From contig JBIIZD010000129.1 in NCBI GenBank assembly GCA_044346445.1, forward strand, positions 1 to 5,836: 5,836 nt of DNA. The letters run 5' to 3'. Made by a program: the position numbers and the translations under genes. Origin of the DNA: CAISGS01 sp044346445. Its GTDB lineage: Bacteria; Pseudomonadota; Alphaproteobacteria; Caulobacterales; Caulobacteraceae. Shown here one piece after another: positions 1 through 4,713 of the stretch. The notes under the pieces were generated by a model that did not search any database, was not told the DNA's origin, and saw only the letters and a list, made by a program, of their open reading frames with translations. Position 1 is the stretch's first letter; the number at the start of each line of letters is the position of its first letter.

Positions 1-20
1 TGAAAGAGCATCAGGCGACC

Positions 21-767
21 ATGGCTGGCCATTCCAAGTTCAAAAACATCCAGTTTCGCAAGGGCGCTCAGGACAAGAAGCGCTCCAAGGTTTTTTCCAA
101 GCTGTCGCGCGATATCACGCTGGCGGCCAAGGGCGGGGTGCCGGACCCGACTGCCAATGCGCGGCTGAGGCTGGCCATTGCCAATGCCCGGGCCGAATCC
201 ATGCCCAAGGACAATATTGACCGGGCGATCAAAAAAGCGCTTGGCGGCGAGACCGATACCTATGAAGAAATCCGCTATGAGGGCTTTGGTCCCGGCGGGG
301 TGGGTCTGATTGTCGAGGTCCTGACCGATAATCGCAACCGCGCTGCGGCCAATGTGCGAATGGTGTTCAATAAGAATGGCGGCAATATGGGCGAGACCGG
401 CTCGGTCGCCTTCATGTTCGACCGGGTTGGCCAGATCGTCTACCCGCCTGCCGTCGGCACAGAAGACGATGTGATGGAGGCCGCGATCGAGGCCGGGGCA
501 GACGATGCCGAATCCGATGCCGATAGCCATGTCATCACCACCGGCTTTGAAGACATGAATGCCGTGCTGGAAGCCTTGGAAGCGCGTTTCGGCCCGGCCA
601 AATCGACCAGCATCATCTGGAAACCCAAGACCCTGACCCCTGTGGCTGGGGATGATGTCGCGACCCTGTTCAAGCTGATTGATGGGCTGGACGATGATGA
701 TGATGTGCAAAATGTTTACGGAAACTTCGATATTTCCGACCAAGACATGGCAAAATACGCAGGCTAG
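21..767 (+). CDS. yebC: YebC/PmpR/TACO1 family protein
   Basis: This is a full-length YebC family protein (248 residues; the family is usually about 240-250). The N-terminal signature starts at once with AGHSKFKNIQ and RKGAQDKKR (residues 2-21). It is followed by DPTANARLRLAI (42-53), the mid-protein YEGFGPGGVGLIVEVLTDNRNR block, then NKNGGN and GETGSVAFMF, so all three family domains are present. YebC proteins have long been annotated as transcriptional regulators (PmpR acts on quorum sensing in Pseudomonas); more recent work links the family, and mitochondrial TACO1, to translation of proline-rich stretches. Which role applies here is not visible. The ATG at 21 gives the exact family N-terminus, with a weak AGG at 13-15. 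An aspartate run (DDDDD) sits in the C-terminal part. Phe12 replaces the histidine usual in the HRK motif. Placement before ruvC is common in proteobacteria. Identity is very sure, exact function less so. Confidence 0.96.
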   Translation: MAGHSKFKNIQFRKGAQDKKRSKVFSKLSRDITLAAKGGVPDPTANARLRLAIANARAESMPKDNIDRAIKKALGGETDTYEEIRYEGFGPGGVGLIVEVLTDNRNRAAANVRMVFNKNGGNMGETGSVAFMFDRVGQIVYPPAVGTEDDVMEAAIEAGADDAESDADSHVITTGFEDMNAVLEALEARFGPAKSTSIIWKPKTLTPVAGDDVATLFKLIDGLDDDDDVQNVYGNFDISDQDMAKYAG

Positions 768-786
768 ACCCTGACTAGCCCCTTTT
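762..786 (+). terminator. Weak terminator-like hairpin at the yebC stop codon
   Basis: A perfect 6-bp inverted repeat, GGCTAG (762-767) and CTAGCC (775-780), encloses a 7-nt loop and is followed by CC and TTTT (783-786). The yebC stop codon TAG (765-767) is part of the left arm. The layout resembles a small intrinsic terminator or attenuator between yebC and the ruv genes. The stem is short and the T-run has only four bases, so strong termination is unlikely; partial read-through into ruvC or a chance repeat are both possible. Confidence 0.3.
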
Positions 787-819
787 CGTCAGGTCAAGGA
801 CAGGCGACAATGCCAAGGC

Positions 820-1335
820 ATGACGAGCGCGATTCGAATCCTTGGTCTTGACCCAGGCCTGCGCCAGACCGGCTGGGGCATAATCACCATTCACGGTGCA
901 CGGCTGAGCCATGTGGCGCACGGGGTTATCAAGCCCGATAATGCTGCGCCGTTCGCGACGCGGCTCCTGACCCTGTTCGATGGCATTATGGATGTGATCG
1001 GCCAATACGCGCCGCACGAGGCGGCGGTTGAAGAAACCTTTCTCAATTCCAATGCCGCCTCGACCTTGAAGCTTGGCCATGCGAGAGCCGCGGCCCTGAT
1101 CGCGCCCGCAAAATCGGGCCTGCCGGTTGCCGAATATGCGGCCAAGGTGGTCAAGAAGGCGGTGGTGGGCACGGGCAATGCCGACAAGGATCAGGTGGCC
1201 TTTATGATTGCCAGGCTCTTGCCAACCGCCGGATCGCCCACGGCCGATGCTGCCGATGCCTTGGCCGTGGCCATTGCCCATGCCCATGCCCGCCAGATCA
1301 GTAGCTTAAATCGCAGATTGGGGACGGCGGCATGA
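820..1335 (+). CDS. ruvC: Holliday junction resolvase RuvC (crossover junction endodeoxyribonuclease)
   Basis: RuvC is a dimeric, metal-dependent endonuclease that cuts symmetric strands of Holliday junctions at the end of recombinational repair, working with the RuvAB motor. The protein has 171 residues, the normal length. The RNase H-like catalytic set is complete: Asp11 in GLDPG, Glu71 in AVEETF, and Asp143 and Asp146 in DAADALA. These match E. coli Asp7, Glu66, Asp138 and Asp141 with a constant shift of five. With the same shift, Phe74, Lys112 and Lys123 match the junction-contacting Phe69, Lys107 and Lys118. The ATG at 820 is the only plausible start: no ATG, GTG or TTG lies in frame between it and the yebC stop, and it sets the family N-terminus correctly. 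Its ribosome site is poor (AAGG at 815-818 is too close). The stop overlaps the ruvA start by ATGA. Confidence 0.97.
   Translation: MTSAIRILGLDPGLRQTGWGIITIHGARLSHVAHGVIKPDNAAPFATRLLTLFDGIMDVIGQYAPHEAAVEETFLNSNAASTLKLGHARAAALIAPAKSGLPVAEYAAKVVKKAVVGTGNADKDQVAFMIARLLPTAGSPTADAADALAVAIAHAHARQISSLNRRLGTAA
831..840. other. 10-bp perfect palindrome made of two adjacent GANTC sites
   Basis: The sequence GATTCGAATC reads the same on both strands and consists of two abutting GANTC sites (831-835 and 836-840), 11 bases after the A of the ruvC start codon. GANTC is the target of the cell-cycle-regulated methyltransferase CcrM in many alphaproteobacteria. The bases encode Ile5-Arg6-Ile7-Leu8 and so are also constrained by protein sequence. 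The palindrome is directly seen; any regulatory role is inference. Confidence 0.4.
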
Positions 1336-1946
1336 TCGGACGCTTGCGCGGCACGGTGGAGGAAATCACCGAGGATGAGGCCCTGATTGATGTCGGCGGG
1401 GTTGGCTATCTGGTGCGCTGCGGTGCGCGCTGTCTGTCGCGCCTGCCGGCCATTGGCCAAGAGACGGTCCTGCATATTGAAAGCCAGACCACCGAGGCGG
1501 CGGGCACGCGGCTGTATGGCTTTTTGGACCGCAGTGAGCGCAGCGTGTTCAGCCTTTTGCAGAGTGTGCAAGGCGTGGGACCAAAGGCGGCCTTGTCGGT
1601 CCTGGACGTCTTGCCACCCGCCGAACTGGCCAGCGCAATTGCCCGCGAAGACAAGGCTGCGGTTGGCCGGGCCAATGGGGTGGGGCCAAAGCTGGCCTTG
1701 CGGATTGTCACCGAGCTGAAGGGCAAGCCGATTGGCGATGGTCTGGTTCAGGGCCTGAGCGCCCATGACATGACGCCGCTCAAGCGCATGCCTTCGGTCA
1801 GCGGCGAGGCTGTGGCGGCCTTGATGGGCCTAGGCCTGGCCGAGCCCGCGGCCCGCCGGGCGGTCGAACAGGCGGTTGATCGATTGGGCGCCGAGGCTGA
1901 TATTTCCAGCCTCATCAAGCTTGCCTTGAAGGAAATGGGCCGATGA
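1332..1946 (+). CDS. ruvA: Holliday junction branch migration complex subunit RuvA
   Basis: RuvA forms a tetramer that holds the Holliday junction in an open planar form and loads RuvB hexamers onto two opposite arms. At 204 residues it has the usual length (E. coli 203). The domains appear in order: an N-terminal OB fold (about 1-64, starting MIGRLRG and ending LYGF), two helix-hairpin-helix DNA-binding motifs (GVGPKAAL near 81-88 and GVGPKLAL near 116-123), a variable linker (about 135-153), and domain III (about 155-204, GEAVAALMGLGL), which binds RuvB. The start codon ATG overlaps the ruvC stop in ATGA, with GGGGA at 1320-1324 seven bases upstream. The stretch before LYGF is unusual: TEAAGTR stands where the family has REDA plus two or three residues, so one of two acidic-pin residues is lost and one residue is added. 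No break or frameshift is seen. Identity is certain from domains and context. Confidence 0.97.
   Translation: MIGRLRGTVEEITEDEALIDVGGVGYLVRCGARCLSRLPAIGQETVLHIESQTTEAAGTRLYGFLDRSERSVFSLLQSVQGVGPKAALSVLDVLPPAELASAIAREDKAAVGRANGVGPKLALRIVTELKGKPIGDGLVQGLSAHDMTPLKRMPSVSGEAVAALMGLGLAEPAARRAVEQAVDRLGAEADISSLIKLALKEMGR
1929..1946 (+). promoter_or_regulatory. ruvB ribosome-binding site and ATGA coupling junction
   Basis: AAGGA (1929-1933), inside the last codons of ruvA, is spaced nine bases from the ruvB ATG at 1943. The ATG shares the bases ATGA (1943-1946) with the ruvA stop codon. This supports the ruvB start and suggests that ribosomes ending on ruvA re-start on ruvB, keeping the two partner subunits in ratio. 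Confidence 0.6.
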
Positions 1947-2983
1947 GCCGCCTGATCGATGGCCAGGCCGAGCCGCTTGAATCGACCGACAAGGCGCTTC
2001 GACCCCAGACCCTTGCCGAATTTGTAGGTCAAGAGCCGCTCAAGGCCAATCTGAAAATCTTTATTGATGCCGCCAAGGGCCGGGGCGAGGCGCTGGATCA
2101 TGTGCTGCTGTTTGGCCCGCCGGGGCTTGGCAAGACCACCCTTGCCCAGATCGTTGCGCGCGAGCTGGGTGTGAATTTTCGGGCAACCTCTGGCCCGGTC
2201 CTGGCCAAGGCGGGCGATCTGGCGGCCATATTGACTAATCTTGAACCGCGCGATGTGCTGTTCATTGACGAGATTCACCGCCTGCCCTCGAATGTCGAGG
2301 AAATCCTCTATCCGGCCATGGAGGACCATGTTCTGGACCTTATGATTGGCGAGGGGCCAAGCGCGCGCTCGATCCGCATTGATCTGGCTCCCTTTACCCT
2401 GGTGGCTGCGACCACACGTGCAGGCATGCTGGCCACCCCCTTGCGCGACCGGTTTGGCATTCCCTTGCGGCTTGAATTCTATACGCCAGCCGAACTGCGC
2501 CATGTGCTGATTCAGGCGGCGCGAAAAATGGGCGCGCCCTTATCGCCAGAGGGGGCCGGAGAAATCGCAGCAAGGGCAAGGGGGACGCCGCGGGTTGCCG
2601 GCAGGCTCTTGCGGCGCGTGCGAGACTTTGCAACGGCCGATGGCGCGCCCCTGATCGATCAGGGCCATGCCGCCAGGGCCTTGGCGCGGCTAGAGGTTGA
2701 TGAGCACGGCCTCGACAGCCTGGATCGTCGCTATTTGCGCGCCTTGATCGAAAACTATGGCGGTGGACCAGCCGGGGTCGAGACCCTGGCCTATGCCATT
2801 GCCGAGGCCAGGGACGCTGTTGAGGATGTGATCGAGCCCTATCTGATGCAGCAAGGGTTTATTCAGCGCACGCCCAGGGGCCGGGTGGCTTGCGGGCGGG
2901 CCTATCTGCATCTGGGTCTAAAGGAGCCGCCGTCGGCTGTGATTGCGGTCCAGCAAGCCTTGTTTGATGAGGATGCACCATGA
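1943..2983 (+). CDS. ruvB: Holliday junction branch migration DNA helicase RuvB
   Basis: RuvB is the AAA+ ATPase that forms hexameric rings on DNA and drives branch migration with RuvA. The 346 residues match the family (E. coli 336). Walker A is GPPGLGKTT (58-66), Walker B is FIDEIH (107-112), sensor 1 lies in AATTRAG (155-161), the arginine finger is in LRDRFGI (167-173), and sensor 2 arginine is in RGTPR (213-217). The C-terminal winged-helix domain is clear from NYGGGP (271-276) and IEPYL to RTPRGRVA (297-316). The start is fixed by AAGGA at 1929-1933 and by the ATGA overlap with ruvA; ruvB in turn overlaps ybgC by ATGA. Compared with the consensus I remember, Gly220 replaces an asparagine (RGTPRIAN) and Ala289 replaces a glutamate in the SEERD segment. 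All ATPase residues are intact, so the motor should be active. Confidence 0.98.
   Translation: MSRLIDGQAEPLESTDKALRPQTLAEFVGQEPLKANLKIFIDAAKGRGEALDHVLLFGPPGLGKTTLAQIVARELGVNFRATSGPVLAKAGDLAAILTNLEPRDVLFIDEIHRLPSNVEEILYPAMEDHVLDLMIGEGPSARSIRIDLAPFTLVAATTRAGMLATPLRDRFGIPLRLEFYTPAELRHVLIQAARKMGAPLSPEGAGEIAARARGTPRVAGRLLRRVRDFATADGAPLIDQGHAARALARLEVDEHGLDSLDRRYLRALIENYGGGPAGVETLAYAIAEARDAVEDVIEPYLMQQGFIQRTPRGRVACGRAYLHLGLKEPPSAVIAVQQALFDEDAP
2969..2983 (+). promoter_or_regulatory. ybgC Shine-Dalgarno and ATGA overlap with ruvB
   Basis: GAGGA (2969-2973) lies six bases before the ATG at 2980, the best ribosome site in the window, and the ATG overlaps the ruvB stop as ATGA (2980-2983). The in-frame ATG at 3019 has no such site upstream. 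This decides the longer ybgC start and links ybgC translation to ruvB. Confidence 0.65.
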
Positions 2984-3444
2984 CCGGATCAAGCACCGAC
3001 CTGCCTACCGCTGGTGTGATGGTCGGCCGCGAACACCGCCTGCCTGTGCGGATCTATTACGAAGACACAGACTTTACCGGCATGGTCTATCACGCCAATT
3101 ATGTGCGCTATTTCGAACGCGGACGGTCTGACTTTTTGCGCCTGGTCGGGGTAAGCCATAGTGACTTGCTGGTGGGCGCAGAACCAGCCGCCTTTGTTGT
3201 TACCCGCCTGGATATTCGGTTTCAAAAACCGGGCCGGATTGACGATGCCCTAGTGGTGGTCACCACCTATGATCAGGTCAAGGGCCCGCGCTTGTTCCTT
3301 AGCCAGCGCATAGAACGCGGCGGCGAGATCTTGGCAACCGCGAGCATTGAGGCGGCGTGTATCCGTCTCGATGGTCGCCCCTGCAAACCGCCGCCCGGCC
3401 TTACCAAGGCTCTTATGCCCTGGTTTTTGCCAAATCTGCCATAG
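2980..3444 (+). CDS. ybgC: Tol-Pal system-associated acyl-CoA thioesterase YbgC
   Basis: YbgC is a cytoplasmic hot-dog-fold thioesterase of the 4-hydroxybenzoyl-CoA thioesterase family, encoded with the Tol-Pal genes in most proteobacteria. Family members hydrolyse acyl-CoA thioesters or contact the acyl carrier protein; the natural substrate is not settled. The 154-residue protein carries the signature YYEDTDFTGMVYHANY (26-41) followed by YFERGR (44-49). Asp31 in the TDFTG segment is the expected catalytic aspartate, with His39 nearby. The start at 2980 is favoured by GAGGA six bases upstream and the ATGA overlap with ruvB. It leaves about 20 residues before the fold, somewhat more than in E. 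coli; an internal ATG at 3019 would give a shorter form but lacks a ribosome site. A PPP tract occurs at 137-139. A 57-bp gap separates it from tolQ, so its closest translational tie is to the ruv genes. Confidence 0.94.
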   Translation: MTGSSTDLPTAGVMVGREHRLPVRIYYEDTDFTGMVYHANYVRYFERGRSDFLRLVGVSHSDLLVGAEPAAFVVTRLDIRFQKPGRIDDALVVVTTYDQVKGPRLFLSQRIERGGEILATASIEAACIRLDGRPCKPPPGLTKALMPWFLPNLP

Positions 3445-3457
3445 TTTCACCCATCAT

Positions 3458-3470
3458 GACCCCTAGGGTC
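3458..3470. other. Small inverted repeat (hairpin) between ybgC and tolQ
   Basis: GACCC (3458-3462) and GGGTC (3466-3470) form a perfect 5-bp stem around a CTA loop, with the 8-bp palindrome CCCTAGGG at its centre. It sits in the largest gap of the tol part (3445-3501), between copies of TTTCAC at 3445-3450 and 3475-3480. There is no long T-run after it, so it is not a convincing terminator. It could be an operator, an mRNA structure or chance. I see no convincing -35/-10 pair for a tolQ promoter in the gap. Confidence 0.35.
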
Positions 3471-3501
3471 GGTCTTTCACAGCCTAAGCGAGCCCCAGCC
3501 C

Positions 3502-4209
3502 ATGGATATTGCTGCAACGCCCCTATCCCCTGAAAGCTTTTCAGCCCTAGCCTTGTTTGTGCGCGCAGACTGGGTGGTCAAGAGTGTCATGCTCGGCCTG
3601 CTCGGCGCTTCGGTCTGGTCATGGACCATCATGTTTGACAAGGCGCTAAAGCTTCGCGCGCTTAATCGCGATGCCGATCAGGTGGAAGACGCCTTGGCAG
3701 ATGGGCGAACCCTCGAACAGGTGGCCGAGGCCGCCGGGCCGCGTCCAGCCCAGGCCATGGCCCGTCTGCTGCATTCGGCCCTGCGCGACTGGCACCAGGC
3801 CAAGGCCAAGGGACCCATGAGTGACCTGCAAGGGGTTTTGGTGCTTCAGCGCATTGAGCGCAGTCTCGATAGCGAGATCGCCAAAGAGGCCCAGGCTGCC
3901 GAGGCCGGGCTGGGCAGTCTGGCCATTGTCGCCACGGCCTCGCCCTTTATTGGTCTGTTTGGTACGGTCTGGGGCATTATGCATGCCTTTCAGGCCATTG
4001 CCGTGCAGAAAAACACCAATCTTTCGGTGGTCGCCCCCTCGATTGCCGAGGCCCTGTTTGCAACGGCGATTGGACTGGCAGCGGCGATTCCGGCCTATAT
4101 TGCTTATAACAGGTTCATTGGTGATGCGGGCCGGTATGTAGCGCGGCTTGAGACATTTGGTGATGAATTGTCCAGCCTGATGTCGCGCCGCCTTGGCGAT
4201 CGGAGCTAG
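3502..4209 (+). CDS. tolQ: Tol-Pal system proton-channel subunit TolQ
   Basis: TolQ is the inner-membrane motor protein that, as a pentamer around a TolR dimer, uses the proton gradient to energise TolA and so supports outer-membrane constriction and integrity during division. The 235 residues match the family (E. coli 230). Three membrane segments are visible: about 26-45 (MLGLLGASVWSW), about 138-164 (ending in PFIGLFGTVWGIMHAF) and about 180-202 (IAEALFATAIGLAAAIPAY), with a large cytoplasmic loop between the first two. Thr155 in GLFGTVWG and Thr188 in ATAIGL are 33 residues apart, like the channel-lining Thr145 and Thr178 of E. coli TolQ. WGIMHAF distinguishes it well from ExbB. The ATG at 3502 has only a weak purine stretch (AAGCGAG, 3486-3492) upstream. 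tolR follows after 5 bp. Confidence 0.96.
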   Translation: MDIAATPLSPESFSALALFVRADWVVKSVMLGLLGASVWSWTIMFDKALKLRALNRDADQVEDALADGRTLEQVAEAAGPRPAQAMARLLHSALRDWHQAKAKGPMSDLQGVLVLQRIERSLDSEIAKEAQAAEAGLGSLAIVATASPFIGLFGTVWGIMHAFQAIAVQKNTNLSVVAPSIAEALFATAIGLAAAIPAYIAYNRFIGDAGRYVARLETFGDELSSLMSRRLGDRS

Positions 4210-4217
4210 GGTCTATG
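4202..4217 (+). promoter_or_regulatory. tolR ribosome-binding site inside the end of tolQ
   Basis: GGAG (4202-4205) in the last tolQ codons is nine bases before the tolR ATG at 4215, and the tolQ stop (4207-4209) lies between them. No other in-frame ATG occurs until Met31 inside the membrane-helix region, so this site sets the start and keeps the basic cytoplasmic tail in the protein. Confidence 0.55.
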
Positions 4218-4706
4218 GCCGCTTTTCTCGCCGCCCGGGAACTTGGATCGCGCCGCCGCCGCCGGGCGCGTCGCAGTGCCCTGTCCGAGATCAATGTCAC
4301 GCCCATGGTCGATGTGATGTTGGTGCTCTTGATCGTGTTCATGGTCGCAGCCCCGCTGCTGACCGTTGGTGTGCCCGTGGAATTGCCCAAGACCGAGGCC
4401 AGCGCCCTGGATGATCAAGATCAGCCCTTGACCGTAAGCCTGATGGCCGATGGCAGGATTTTTGTGCAGGACCAACCCGTCGCCTTTGAGCAATTGGCAC
4501 CGCGCATGACCGCCCTGAACGGCACGGGTGCGCCGCGCCCTGTGTTTGTCCGGGCCGATGGCAAGGCTCCCTATGCCTTGGTGGCCCAGGTCATGGCCAG
4601 CCTGTCGCGCTCGGGCTTTAGCTCGATTGGCCTGATCACGGATATTGGCGGCCCAAGTTCTGGTCCGGTTTCCACCGCCCCGCCGCCTGCTGCTCCGAGG
4701 CCCTGA
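4215..4706 (+). CDS. tolR: Tol-Pal system protein TolR (ExbD/TolR family)
   Basis: TolR is a single-pass inner-membrane protein whose helix sits in the TolQ pore and whose periplasmic domain can contact peptidoglycan when the motor is active. The signature SEINVTP leads into a single helix (about 32-51, DVMLVLLIVFMVAAPLL). Asp33 is the essential proton-carrying aspartate, matching E. coli Asp23. The periplasmic domain (about 60-145) has PLTVSLMADGRIFV and a late SIGLITD segment like the E. coli SVGLMT. The short cytoplasmic tail is very basic, with RRRRRARR at 13-20 encoded in part by four CGC repeats (4251-4262), in line with the positive-inside rule. At 163 residues it is about 20 longer than E. 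coli TolR, through a longer N-terminal tail and a Gly/Ser/Pro-rich end with PPP at 156-158. The tolQ-tolR-tolA order separates it from ExbD. Confidence 0.95.
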   Translation: MAAFLAARELGSRRRRRARRSALSEINVTPMVDVMLVLLIVFMVAAPLLTVGVPVELPKTEASALDDQDQPLTVSLMADGRIFVQDQPVAFEQLAPRMTALNGTGAPRPVFVRADGKAPYALVAQVMASLSRSGFSSIGLITDIGGPSSGPVSTAPPPAAPRP

Positions 4707-4713
4707 TCTGCCT

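Noticed and set aside
810..851. 13-codon reading frame starting at ATG 810 and overlapping the ruvC start, with AGGCGA upstream
   Set aside because: It could be a leader peptide, but the ribosome site is weak, the peptide has no pattern, and short frames like this are common by chance.
775..1287. 170-residue antisense reading frame opposite ruvC
   Set aside because: It lies wholly opposite a certain gene, has no recognisable domain, and is Gly/Arg/His-rich as expected of a shadow frame in GC-rich coding DNA.
1264..1292. GCCCAT tandem units near the end of ruvC
   Set aside because: Only two full copies, explained by the codons of the conserved AIAHAHA segment of RuvC.
1191..1766. 191-residue antisense frame across the ruvC-ruvA junction
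   Set aside because: Composition is that of a shadow frame; the sense strand encodes two complete, well-matched proteins.
1748..2503. 251-residue antisense frame opposite the end of ruvA and the start of ruvB
   Set aside because: Long, but fully opposite conserved RuvA/RuvB coding sequence, with no motif and no sign of its own ribosome site.
3427..3457. Possible tolQ promoter (TTGCCA at 3427-3432 with CATCAT at 3452-3457)
   Set aside because: The 19-bp spacing and poor -10 match make it no better than chance.
4251..4262. (CGC)4 trinucleotide run in tolR
   Set aside because: Four units encode the basic cytoplasmic tail typical of TolR; too short to argue for slippage-based variation.
4645..4713. 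Upstream TTG extension of tolA
   Set aside because: The extra 23 residues overlap tolR and are Pro/Arg-rich; the ATG at 4714 gives the expected short cytoplasmic tail before the membrane helix.
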